A stretch of DNA of 64,000 nt. Source: Lunatibacter salilacus (lineage in GTDB: Bacteria; Bacteroidota; Bacteroidia; Cytophagales; Cyclobacteriaceae). The notes under the pieces were generated by a model. It saw only the letters and a program-made list of their open reading frames with translations. It did no database searches and was not told the DNA's origin. The position numbers were made by a program, and so were the translations under genes. The stretch lies in assembly GCF_009797935.1 (NCBI RefSeq), contig NZ_VOLC01000010.1:178833-242832 (forward strand), written 5' to 3'. Of the stretch, positions 7,903-16,655 are shown piece by piece; positions within the stretch are counted from its first letter, which is position 1; every line of letters begins with the position of its first letter.

Positions 7903-8277
7903 TTACAGATCTTCTTCGCGTTCTAGCATTAAAATGGCATTTTGGGGAACGATATAATACTTTTCTCCTTCGAAAATAACTTCGTACGCGCCATTAAGTA
8001 AGAAGACTGCCAAATCTCCTTCCTTTGCCTGCAAGGGTATATATTTGATGTTTTCATTTTGGTCTTTCCAAGGCTCATTATCTTCAACAGGTAATGGGAT
8101 CGGATACCCAGGCCCAGCTTTTATAATGTAACCCTGCTGGACTTTTTCCTTTTCCTGTACTCCCGGAGGAAGGTAGAGTCCGCCAGAGGTTTTATGATTG
8201 GGCTTTTTTAGCTTTATCAGTAATCTATCACCAACGATAATTAATTTTCTCAGTTTATTTTCAGACGTGATTTGCAT
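7903..8277 (-). CDS. GroES-like co-chaperone domain protein
   Basis: A 124-residue protein from the ATG at 8277. The frame is open a further 17 codons, but the upstream Met falls inside the dnaK terminator region. The core (GDRLLIKLKKPNHKTSGGLYLPPG...VQQGYIIKAGPG...AKEGDLAVFLLNGAYEVIFEGEKYYIVPQNAILML) follows the Cpn10/GroES beta-barrel, including the mobile-loop region SGGLYLPPG. It is longer than classical GroES because of an insertion of about 25 residues (PLPVEDNEPWKDQNENIKYI), and it stands alone without groEL. It is therefore probably a GroES paralogue rather than the main GroES. It lies directly downstream of dnaK, separated by a terminator hairpin. Confidence 0.82.
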   Translation of the reverse strand: MQITSENKLRKLIIVGDRLLIKLKKPNHKTSGGLYLPPGVQEKEKVQQGYIIKAGPGYPIPLPVEDNEPWKDQNENIKYIPLQAKEGDLAVFLLNGAYEVIFEGEKYYIVPQNAILMLEREEDL

Positions 8278-8314
8278 GGTATAGATATCTATATATTTTT
8301 TAATACTGAGGGGC

Positions 8315-8345
8315 AAAAAGAAAGGCATCCCTTGTAAGGGACGCC
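8315..8345 (-). terminator. terminator/attenuator between dnaK and the GroES-like gene
   Basis: Minus-strand stem GGCGTCCCT / AGGGATGCC (one mismatch) with a 4-base loop, followed by TTTCTTTTTG. It ends dnaK transcription about 30 bp after its stop; leakage would express the GroES-like gene. Confidence 0.8.
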
Positions 8346-8372
8346 ATATCTTTATTTTCCTGAAAAAGACGA

Positions 8373-10304
8373 TTATTTTTTATCCTCTTCATTGACTTCC
8401 TCATAGTCCACATCTGAGACTCCGTCGCCTGGGGAGGAAGCACCATCGCCTGACGCTTCTGGTCCAGGACCTCCGGCTTGCGCTCCAGGCTCCCCTTGGG
8501 ATGCACTATAGATTTCTTGGGAGGCAGCTGCCCAAGCGGCAGTCAAGCCTTCGAGGGCAGCATCGATTCCAGCCAAATCCTGTGATTGATGAGCTGACTT
8601 CAATGTTTCCAAAGCGGCATTAATAGCAGTCTTATTTCCTTCAGATAGCTTATCGCCGTATTCCTTAAGCTGCTTTTCTGTTTGGAAGATTTGACCATCC
8701 GCCTGATTGACTTTGTCAATTCTTTCTTTCTCTGCCTTATCAGTTGCAGCGTTGGCTTCTGCTTCTTTCTTCATTCGGTCTATCTCTTCCTGAGAAAGTC
8801 CAGATGAGGCTTCGATTTTAATTTTCTGTTCTTTGCCTGTACCCTTATCCTTAGCAGAAACGCTTAGGATACCATTTGCATCGATATCGAAGGTAACCTC
8901 AATTTGGGGAACCCCTCTAGCTGCGGGGGGAATATCCGTCAACTGGAACCTACCGATACTACGGTTGTCCTTTGCCATGGATCTCTCACCTTGCAACACA
9001 TGGATATCCACTGCGGGTTGACTGTCTGCTGCCGTAGAAAAAACCTCTGACTTCTTGGTTGGTATGGTCGTATTAGATTCGATCAATTTCGTCATCACAC
9101 CTCCCATGGTCTCTATACCCAAAGAAAGTGGAGTGACATCTAATAAGAGTACGTCTTTCACCTCACCGGTTAGGACACCACCTTGGATCGCTGCTCCTAT
9201 AGCAACAACCTCATCTGGATTCACTCCCTTCGAAGGCTTTTTACCAAAGAATTTCTCTACTTCTTCCTGTATTTTAGGAATTCGGGTGGATCCACCAACC
9301 AGGATTACCTCATCAATATCAGATGGAGACAATCCCGAATCCTGCATTGCCTTTTTAACAGGTTCCAAAGACCTTCTGATCAAAGATTCGGCAAGCTGCT
9401 CAAATTTAGATCTTGAAAGTGTTCTTACTAAATGTTTTGGGCCTGATTGGGTTGCGGTAATATAGGGCAAGTTGATTTCAGTACTGTTTGAACTGGACAG
9501 TTCAATCTTAGCCTTTTCCGAAGCCTCTTTAAGTCGTTGAAGTGCCATCGGATCATTTCTAAGGTCCAGTTGTTCTTCAGCCTTAAATTCGTCAGCCAGC
9601 CAATTGATAATCACTTGGTCAAAGTCATCACCTCCCAAATGGACATCTCCATTGGTAGACTTCACTTCAAATACCCCGTCTCCAAGCTCTAGAACGGAAA
9701 TATCAAATGTACCTCCACCCAAGTCATATACCGCAATTTTCATATCACGGTTTTTCTTGTCCAATCCATAAGCCAAGGCTGCTGCTGTAGGCTCATTAAT
9801 GATTCTCTTCACATCCAACCCGGCAATTTGACCGGCTTCCTTAGTTGCCTGACGCTCTGCATCATTGAAATATGCCGGCACAGTGATGACTGCCTCTGTA
9901 ACCTCATGTCCCAAGAAATCTTCAGCGGTAGATTTCATTTTCTGAAGAATCATGGCTGAAATTTCTTGTGGGGTATAGCTTCTATCCCCAATTTTTACCA
10001 CAACGGTATCATTAGAGCCTTTATCTACTTTGTAAGATATATGCTTTTTTTCAGCGGTTACTTCAGAGAAATTTTTTCCCATAAAGCGCTTTACGGAGGA
10101 CACTGTATTCGTAGGGTTGGTAATAGCCTGTCGCTTGGCTGGGTCACCCACTTTCCGCTCACCGTTTCCGTTGTCCAAAAACGCCACAATAGAGGGTGTC
10201 GTCCTCCTACCTTCACTGTTTTGAATTACTACGGGTTCACTCCCTTCCATTACGGCAACACACGAGTTGGTTGTACCCAAATCAATACCAATAATTTTTC
10301 CCAT
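8373..10304 (-). CDS. dnaK: molecular chaperone DnaK (Hsp70)
   Basis: Hsp70 chaperone, 643 residues, full length. The ATPase domain (about 1-380) starts [20 protein letters not shown] and contains the phosphate loops [15 protein letters not shown] and [14 protein letters not shown]. The interdomain linker is [15 protein letters not shown]. The substrate-binding domain and helical lid follow, ending in a Gly/Pro-rich tail and the acidic C-terminus EEVNEEDKK. Together with DnaJ and GrpE (not in this window) it folds new and stress-damaged proteins in the cytoplasm. It is transcribed alone. No CIRCE palindrome is visible upstream. Confidence 0.98.
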   Translation of the reverse strand: MGKIIGIDLGTTNSCVAVMEGSEPVVIQNSEGRRTTPSIVAFLDNGNGERKVGDPAKRQAITNPTNTVSSVKRFMGKNFSEVTAEKKHISYKVDKGSNDTVVVKIGDRSYTPQEISAMILQKMKSTAEDFLGHEVTEAVITVPAYFNDAERQATKEAGQIAGLDVKRIINEPTAAALAYGLDKKNRDMKIAVYDLGGGTFDISVLELGDGVFEVKSTNGDVHLGGDDFDQVIINWLADEFKAEEQLDLRNDPMALQRLKEASEKAKIELSSSNSTEINLPYITATQSGPKHLVRTLSRSKFEQLAESLIRRSLEPVKKAMQDSGLSPSDIDEVILVGGSTRIPKIQEEVEKFFGKKPSKGVNPDEVVAIGAAIQGGVLTGEVKDVLLLDVTPLSLGIETMGGVMTKLIESNTTIPTKKSEVFSTAADSQPAVDIHVLQGERSMAKDNRSIGRFQLTDIPPAARGVPQIEVTFDIDANGILSVSAKDKGTGKEQKIKIEASSGLSQEEIDRMKKEAEANAATDKAEKERIDKVNQADGQIFQTEKQLKEYGDKLSEGNKTAINAALETLKSAHQSQDLAGIDAALEGLTAAWAAASQEIYSASQGEPGAQAGGPGPEASGDGASSPGDGVSDVDYEEVNEEDKK

Positions 10305-10572
10305 AATTATATGAATTTTAAATTTTAGTTACGTTTTCTTATCGATAAAGACTATTATCAACCAATGTGCCAAGTAAAACTAGACCAAATATTATGTCAG
10401 ATTGTCAGAATTTTTGACATTATCAAGCTATTAATGACAGGGAGAATTGGTAATTTTGCCAATTCTGAACGATTTCCACAAAAAATCTAATGCCTAGTAG
10501 GCGTCTTTTAATGACACTTATAGGCGCATCCATTGAATTCAATTAGTAGAAATTTATCCCAAAGAATATCTC
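10305..10572. promoter_or_regulatory. divergent regulatory region dnaK / MOSC gene
   Basis: This 268-bp AT-rich region separates two divergent genes. It contains the 13-mer ATGTGCCAAGTAA (10365-10377), which recurs upstream of the bactofilin gene at 50318-50330, and short direct repeats of TGTCA/TGACA around 10396-10440. No CIRCE operator was found. The assignment of promoter function is inference. Confidence 0.4.
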
Positions 10573-11382
10573 ATGATCAAACTGACTGATATTTTTGTAT
10601 ATCCGATAAAATCTTTTGGCGGAATACGAATGAATGAATCTCTAGTGTGTAAGCCGGGACTGGAACACGACCGCAGGTGGATGCTAGTGGACCTGGATGG
10701 AAATTTTTTAAGTCAGCGGACCCATCCCAAAATGGCTACGCTTGCGGTCGAATTGAATAACGGTGAATTTCAGGTGAAAGACAAACACAACCCTACAGAC
10801 AAAATTACCTTGCCAATAATTCCACACTCCAACTTCATCAAAAAAGTCAGGATTTGGGATGCGCATGTAAATGCTTTTTTGATTGATCCTACCATCAGCA
10901 AGTGGATCCAACAAAAGCTACAAATACCCTGTGAGCTCGTGCACATGCCTGAGTCAGTAATCCGACCTATTGAAGAAAAATATGCCGTCTCTGATGAATC
11001 TGTCAGTTTTGCGGATTCCATGCCCTACCTGCTTATATCACAGGCATCTTTAGACGATCTGAATAGCAGGCTAAAAAAGCAGCTCACGATGGACCGGTTT
11101 CGTCCCAATTTAGTCGTTACCGGCACAGAACCTTTTGAGGAAGATCAATGGGATCTCATTCAAGTGGGTGGCGTTCGGTTTAAAATCGTCAAACCCTGCG
11201 CACGATGTGTCATGACAACAGTAGACCAGGATACCGGGGAAATTGGGAAAGAACCATTGCGCACACTTTCTAAATTTCGTAAAAACGGCAATAAAATTTA
11301 TTTTGGCCAAAATATGGTTCCCATAAATTTTGGAATGATCCGACAAAATGAAGTCGTGGAAATAATTCAAAAAAAAAATTAG
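10573..11382 (+). CDS. MOSC domain protein (mARC/YcbX-like)
   Basis: A 269-residue protein with an N-terminal MOSC beta-barrel domain (LTDIFVYPIKSFGGIRMNES, then the GLEHDRRWMLVDLDGNFLSQR motif). The MOSC domain proper follows (FRPNLVVTGTEPFEED...FKIVKPCARCVMTTVDQDTG). The CARC cysteine is where the molybdenum cofactor sulfur/metal ligand lies in mARC and YcbX proteins, which reduce N-hydroxylated compounds. YcbX also has a C-terminal ferredoxin domain. That is absent here, so the electron donor would be a separate protein. The substrate is unknown. It is a monocistronic gene, divergent from dnaK. Confidence 0.88.
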   Translation: MIKLTDIFVYPIKSFGGIRMNESLVCKPGLEHDRRWMLVDLDGNFLSQRTHPKMATLAVELNNGEFQVKDKHNPTDKITLPIIPHSNFIKKVRIWDAHVNAFLIDPTISKWIQQKLQIPCELVHMPESVIRPIEEKYAVSDESVSFADSMPYLLISQASLDDLNSRLKKQLTMDRFRPNLVVTGTEPFEEDQWDLIQVGGVRFKIVKPCARCVMTTVDQDTGEIGKEPLRTLSKFRKNGNKIYFGQNMVPINFGMIRQNEVVEIIQKKN

Positions 11383-11837
11383 GGAATTAATGGCATTTTA
11401 AATTAAACAAATGCTTTTTTTTTGTGCAAATTATAAAAAGTCCACATACTATTTATAAACTAATTCACGATATATTTATATTTCGATCAGTAATCATGTT
11501 TTATCAGTCGAAAGTCTCAACTTTTTGAGGCTGACCCTATTAGTATATGAAATACTTTTTCTTTAATATTACAGGCGTAATTTTGGTTTTAAAATCAATT
11601 TTTGTGAAATATTGAGAAAAGTTTCACAAAAAAAATTGGCCAATCACCCTATTAGTCATAAACTAAAATTCACACGCAATCGCCCATTTGTACTATTCAT
11701 TTTGATGATTTCCAGCCTAAATACGTAAAAGCACCAAAAAAAGTTGCACTAAATTTATTTTTTTGGTTACAAAACAAGGCCTATAAGTTACTAAAAGACA
11801 AAACCATCCACATCATTGAATTCTAACGCTTAATTTC
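11383..11837. other. AT-rich promoter-bearing region upstream of the first giant beta-helix gene
   Basis: About 455 bp, AT-rich, with no open frame of note and no recognised remnant. It contains poly-T tracts just after the MOSC gene that may terminate it. It must also contain the promoter of the 4.6-kb secreted-protein gene, but no clear TTTG-N19-TAnnTTTG pair was found. Confidence 0.45.
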
Positions 11838-14800
11838 ATGAAACCAACGTTAAAGTCAACCTTATTCTTATTGCTATTATTTTGCCTATTCACCTCTACA
11901 TACGGAGCATCCTATTATTTTTCATCCTCCACAGGCAATGATTCTAGATCCAATTCCGAGGCTCAGAACATGAATACACCTTGGAGGTCTATTGATAAGC
12001 TAAATTCCATCATGCGAATATTACAGCCTGGCGATGTAGTGTACTTTCGTCGGGGTGAGGAATTTTCTGGAACAATAAATTTTAATTCTTCAGGATCGGC
12101 TACAAATCCAATCAAATTTTCCGCTTATGGAAGTGGTCCTGCTCCAGTCATTACTTCTCTAATTAGAGTACAAGGATGGAGGGCATTGGGCAATGGAATA
12201 TATGAATCAAATCAGAGTTTTAATATGTCAGAGATCGAGCTGATGATATTAAACGGGAAGCAACAGGAAAGGGGCCGATATCCCAACCGAGATCAATTCA
12301 ACGGAGGGTATTTACGTATTAATTCTGCCAGTGGAAATAGATCTGTAACTAGTAGCGAACTGTCTGGGGCTCCAAACTTTAATGGGGGAGAGGTTGTGAT
12401 CCGAAAAAACCAATGGATCACTGATCGGCATCCAATTTCCTCTCATTCAGGAAACACCATTTCTTTTTCCGGTGACAGTAAATATATGCCGTCCTTGATT
12501 TATGGTTTTTTTGTCCAAAACCACATAAACACACTTGATAGGTTTGGAGAATGGATGTACAACAAATCCAACAAAAAACTATATGTTTTTTTTGGATCCA
12601 ACTCACCAGACAATTTCAATGTTCAAATACCGAGTCGGGATAATTTATTCGTGAAAGGCTACGGTGCGAGTAATTTTCAAATAGATAATCTTAACTTTAA
12701 AGGGGCAAACAAAAACGCAATAGACATAGCTGGCGGTAGAAATGTAACCCTATTGAACAATAAAATTGAGTTTTCTGGGATTAGCGGGATTTACTCGTTA
12801 AGTATATTAGAGCTAAAAATAAACGGTAATGAAATTGATTACAGCAGCAGTAATGGTATAAGTTTAAGGTATGGGGCTGTCGGTGCCCACATTTTAAATA
12901 ACAAAATCACGAATACGGCATTATTCCAAGGTTCAATGCAAAGTGGCGATGGAGCGGGGTTGGGTATTCATGCCATAGACGACAATATAAAAATTGAGTA
13001 CAACGAAATAATAAACACCGGATATTTGGGAATTCATTTTGGGGGTAATTCAACAGTAGTTTCTAACAATTTCGTCGATAATTTTTGTCTACACAAAGGT
13101 GATGGCGGAGGGATTTACAGCTACGGTGCCGTGACTGCCTCTAAAGGGCGCGAACAGAAAATAGTCGACAACATTATTATAAATGGTAGTGAAGGAGCGT
13201 CTGATGGAGTTTTCTCTTTATTCCTAAGAAAGATCAGCCAGTCCCATGGAATTTTTTTGGATGACAACGTAAGCAATGTCATCGTGACTAACAACACGAT
13301 TGCTGGTATGGGAGATACCGGAATAAAATTGAATAATGTCAATAATTTAGTTGTTGAAAACAATACGATTTACAACAATGATAAAGGCCTAGCGATAGCA
13401 GATAGCGAAAATGGCGGTGATGTAAGGTCACTTACAATCCAAAAAAACATCGTTTTCCCGAAAGAACAGTATCAACAGTCCTATTCGTTTATTTTCAACA
13501 AAAACAGTATCGCACAAATAGGCAACGTGAACCAAAACTATTTTTTCAAGCCGTTTGGAGATCCGTTTCACATGTTTGTGAGATATCGTAATGGCTCCTC
13601 CTATGTACAAAAAACGCTGAATCTGAATGGGTGGAAAAACGGCTATAATAAGGATCATACGTCCAAAGAGGTCATCCGCCCGTTTGAATATTTTAAAGTT
13701 GTCAATTCTATCGGCGACAATTTATTTAAAAATGGCAATTTTCTTTCAAACGTTGTTGGCGTTACTTGCGCCGATTGCCAGTCAAGTTGGACAAGAGGCC
13801 AATTGAGTCAAGGGTCGCTTAAAGTTCAGTCGCCATCATCATCAACTGTACTTATACCACTTGGAGCTGTTAGAAAGAATCAAAATTATGTTGCAAAACT
13901 TAGAGCCCGATCAAATAAAAACGGTACTATAAGAGTATTTTTACGGCAAACCGGCAATCCTTGGCAAGTAGCCTCCCCATCGACAGCAATAGAGCTAAAC
14001 GCAAACAACCAAGAAATATCTGTACTACTTAAGCCTTATGATAACGTTGAAAATGCTGCCTTACTAATTGTTTCGGATGAGTCAAACTTCGAATATTGGC
14101 TAGAGGACCTAGATGTTAGACAAAGCAACATCATCGAAACAAAGCCTGAGGATCGGATTTTGTTTGAATATAACAAATCTAAAACCGAGAAACGCATTAC
14201 GTTGGATGGTTCATACGTAGATGCAAAAGGCCAGAGTTTTTCAGGAACTGTTGCTATACCACCGTACCAGTCGGTAGTACTTTTCAAAACTTCAAGTGAT
14301 ATTCCAAAGGAGTCAATAAGTCCTCCCACGATAAGCATTACATCTCCAACTGCGGCTACCTCTTCCCTAGAAAGTGGACAAAAACTTTCCATTACCACAG
14401 CCGTAAACGCCAATGGGAATAATATCAAGGAAGTTATATTTTACAATGGAACCCAAATCATCGGTCGATCTGCAAGCTCCCCTTACAATTTTCAATGGGA
14501 AAATCCCCCTGCTGGTGATCTCACTCTAAAAGCATCTGTACAGCTGCAGTCTGATTTAGCCTACGATTCAAAAATTGTTTCCACAAAGCTATCGATAGTA
14601 GGCAATGATGGCATACCTGATGAAGGAACTACCGAAAAGGAACTTACCGACGCAATCTATATCAATACAGGTTCCAACTCAGCTGCTACATATAAAGGAA
14701 ACTTGTTCGACTCTGAATTCAAGGATAGATATTTCATCGGTGGAAACACGGAGTCAAACAGTAGGTCAAGTTCTGAGCCGGTTATGCAAAGTCAAAGATT

Positions 14801-16466
14801 TGGAAAGAATTTCCGATATGAAATACCTGTACCGAATGGACGATATCAAGTAAAAACATTTCACAATGAAGTTTATTTCGGCCATTCAGTCCCACTTCGC
14901 GGACCAAATCTTCGTGTCTTCGACATCAGTATAGAAGGCAAAGTTGTTAAAAACAATCTAGACATAGCCGTAGCGTTTCCAAATGGAAATGGGGAATTGA
15001 GCTTCAACAATGTTGAGGTTAAAGACGGAGTTTTGACTATACAAATAGTCGCTACACGAGGAGATGCAGCTATTTCAGGTATTGCAATTATACCGTCGGA
15101 TACAAGCACACCACTGCCTCCCGTTCCTCCCGTTGTCTCCGAGCCTAGTAAAAACACTCAAGTCGTATACCAGATCAATACAGGGAGTACGCGAGATGCC
15201 AAATACCTCAGTTCAACATTCGAATCGGAATTCAGAAGTAGATTTTTTGATACAGGGTTTTTTGAAGAAACTTCTTCTGCACACTCGGAGCCTATGCTAC
15301 AAAGTCAACGGTTTGGTAAGCAAATTGGCTATAGAGTTCCAATCGAAAACGGCACCTACACCGTCAAAACCTATCATAATGAAGTGTATTTTGGCAACAT
15401 TTCTGGAGTAAATGGACCAAACCTTCGAATATTCGATATTTCTTTACAAGGGCTTACCGTTAAAACAAATATGGATTTATTCGTTGAGTCCAAAAATCAG
15501 GCGCTGGTGCTGACATTTGACAACATTGTAGTAACAAATGGCATCTTATCGCTAGACCTGTCTGCAAGGGTAGGACACGCAGCTATTTCCGGATTTGAGA
15601 TTCTTGCTGGCGGTAGCAGTTCAAATCCAAACAATAAATCCAATATTAATTCCAAATTTCCAGCGAACGGAATTTATATTAACGCCGGAAGTACATCGAA
15701 TACCTCCTTTTCGGGTACAAACTTTGTGTCTGATTTCGATAAACCATACTTTAGCGGGGGATTTTTTGAGCAAAGCAACTCCGCCAGTTCGCATGAATTA
15801 TTAAGGTCTCAAAGGTTTGCAAATTCACTCAGCTATGATGTTCCAGTCCCGAATGGTCTTTACACGGTTGTTTCCTACCATAACGAGGTTTATTTTGGAA
15901 ACGGAGCTGGAAGGCCTCCAAAACGACCCGGCCAAAGGGTTTTCAATATAGAAATTGAGGGTAGGCGAGTAAAATCGAACATGGATATGCATTTAGAAAA
16001 AAATGGTCAACCTATAGAACTAATCTTTGAAAACATTTCAGTGAATGATGGAATATTAAATTTTGCGCTCAACGCTAGTGTTGGTCACGCTGCCATCTCC
16101 GGTTTAGCCATTTTCCCATCAGTTTCTAATTTCCAAAGTTCCGCAAATCTTAGGCAGGCCGGCGAAACACAACCGATTGAAGGAAGCAGGAACTTTGACG
16201 TTCCTGCGACCGGTAGCCGAATTGTCCTCTATCCTAATCCCGCAATTGACGAGATTAATATAAAAATCGGCAGAGAATCCGAGGGAGTGACGTTATATAT
16301 CCATAATTCTATGGGACAAAATTTGTTGACTCAAGAAATCTCAGAGGAAACAGCCAATTATGGTGAGATAAAAATCCCGCTAAGCGGGTTTAATTCTGGA
16401 ATCTATTTTATCTCAATACATGACCTAAATGGTAGGTTTGAAAAAGAGAAATTTATAGTTAAATAG
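11838..16466 (+). CDS. giant secreted right-handed beta-helix protein with three malectin-like modules and T9SS sorting domain
   Basis: A 1542-residue protein. A signal peptide (about 1-23, SLFLLLLFCLFTSTYGA type) is followed by a right-handed parallel beta-helix region (about 25-600) rich in N-x-I/N-N-x-I rungs, with the conserved opening PWRSIDKLN...LQPGDVVYFRRG. Next come a jelly-roll-like carbohydrate-binding-type segment (about 620-820) and an Ig-like domain (about 832-925). Three malectin-like repeats begin near 939, 1107 and 1276, each with the pattern INTGS...SQRFGK...YHNEVYFG...GHAAISG. The last 85 residues (from VLYPNPAIDEINI) form a type IX secretion C-terminal domain. It is predicted to be exported and then secreted or surface-attached by T9SS. 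Beta-helix folds of this kind include polysaccharide lyases and carbohydrate-binding scaffolds, and malectin domains bind oligosaccharides. No catalytic site could be assigned. It is the first of three adjacent paralogues. Confidence 0.88.
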   Translation: MKPTLKSTLFLLLLFCLFTSTYGASYYFSSSTGNDSRSNSEAQNMNTPWRSIDKLNSIMRILQPGDVVYFRRGEEFSGTINFNSSGSATNPIKFSAYGSGPAPVITSLIRVQGWRALGNGIYESNQSFNMSEIELMILNGKQQERGRYPNRDQFNGGYLRINSASGNRSVTSSELSGAPNFNGGEVVIRKNQWITDRHPISSHSGNTISFSGDSKYMPSLIYGFFVQNHINTLDRFGEWMYNKSNKKLYVFFGSNSPDNFNVQIPSRDNLFVKGYGASNFQIDNLNFKGANKNAIDIAGGRNVTLLNNKIEFSGISGIYSLSILELKINGNEIDYSSSNGISLRYGAVGAHILNNKITNTALFQGSMQSGDGAGLGIHAIDDNIKIEYNEIINTGYLGIHFGGNSTVVSNNFVDNFCLHKGDGGGIYSYGAVTASKGREQKIVDNIIINGSEGASDGVFSLFLRKISQSHGIFLDDNVSNVIVTNNTIAGMGDTGIKLNNVNNLVVENNTIYNNDKGLAIADSENGGDVRSLTIQKNIVFPKEQYQQSYSFIFNKNSIAQIGNVNQNYFFKPFGDPFHMFVRYRNGSSYVQKTLNLNGWKNGYNKDHTSKEVIRPFEYFKVVNSIGDNLFKNGNFLSNVVGVTCADCQSSWTRGQLSQGSLKVQSPSSSTVLIPLGAVRKNQNYVAKLRARSNKNGTIRVFLRQTGNPWQVASPSTAIELNANNQEISVLLKPYDNVENAALLIVSDESNFEYWLEDLDVRQSNIIETKPEDRILFEYNKSKTEKRITLDGSYVDAKGQSFSGTVAIPPYQSVVLFKTSSDIPKESISPPTISITSPTAATSSLESGQKLSITTAVNANGNNIKEVIFYNGTQIIGRSASSPYNFQWENPPAGDLTLKASVQLQSDLAYDSKIVSTKLSIVGNDGIPDEGTTEKELTDAIYINTGSNSAATYKGNLFDSEFKDRYFIGGNTESNSRSSSEPVMQSQRFGKNFRYEIPVPNGRYQVKTFHNEVYFGHSVPLRGPNLRVFDISIEGKVVKNNLDIAVAFPNGNGELSFNNVEVKDGVLTIQIVATRGDAAISGIAIIPSDTSTPLPPVPPVVSEPSKNTQVVYQINTGSTRDAKYLSSTFESEFRSRFFDTGFFEETSSAHSEPMLQSQRFGKQIGYRVPIENGTYTVKTYHNEVYFGNISGVNGPNLRIFDISLQGLTVKTNMDLFVESKNQALVLTFDNIVVTNGILSLDLSARVGHAAISGFEILAGGSSSNPNNKSNINSKFPANGIYINAGSTSNTSFSGTNFVSDFDKPYFSGGFFEQSNSASSHELLRSQRFANSLSYDVPVPNGLYTVVSYHNEVYFGNGAGRPPKRPGQRVFNIEIEGRRVKSNMDMHLEKNGQPIELIFENISVNDGILNFALNASVGHAAISGLAIFPSVSNFQSSANLRQAGETQPIEGSRNFDVPATGSRIVLYPNPAIDEINIKIGRESEGVTLYIHNSMGQNLLTQEISEETANYGEIKIPLSGFNSGIYFISIHDLNGRFEKEKFIVK

Positions 16467-16495
16467 TAATTACTAATTCAACTATAATTCATTGT

Positions 16496-16534
16496 AGAAG
16501 GCGCTCCACATAGTGGAGTGCCTTCTTTTTTTTT
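16496..16534 (+). terminator. Rho-independent terminator after the first beta-helix gene
   Basis: Long stem AGAAGGC-CTCCAC / GTGGAG-GCCTTCT with one internal mismatch, followed by nine T. It lies 30 bp past the stop at 16466, so the next beta-helix gene has its own promoter. Confidence 0.92.
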
Positions 16535-16655
16535 ATCTACATCGGGAATTTCTACCTTAACCTTGTTTTGCTATAATTATTTTTTTTAACTTGACTGCTA
16601 TTGGCAAGATATTACTATGTAAAAAATCGTTGGTTTGGTTTTATATTTCGGCTTT

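Noticed and set aside
10340..10440. CIRCE-type or sigma-54-like control site upstream of dnaK (TTGGCACATTGGTTGAT)
   Set aside because: No CIRCE inverted repeat is present, and the -12 GC of sigma-54 promoters is replaced by GA, so the match is insufficient.
11383..11837. Riboswitch or small RNA upstream of the first beta-helix gene
   Set aside because: No conserved riboswitch core or strong stem followed by T run was visible; only AT-rich sequence.
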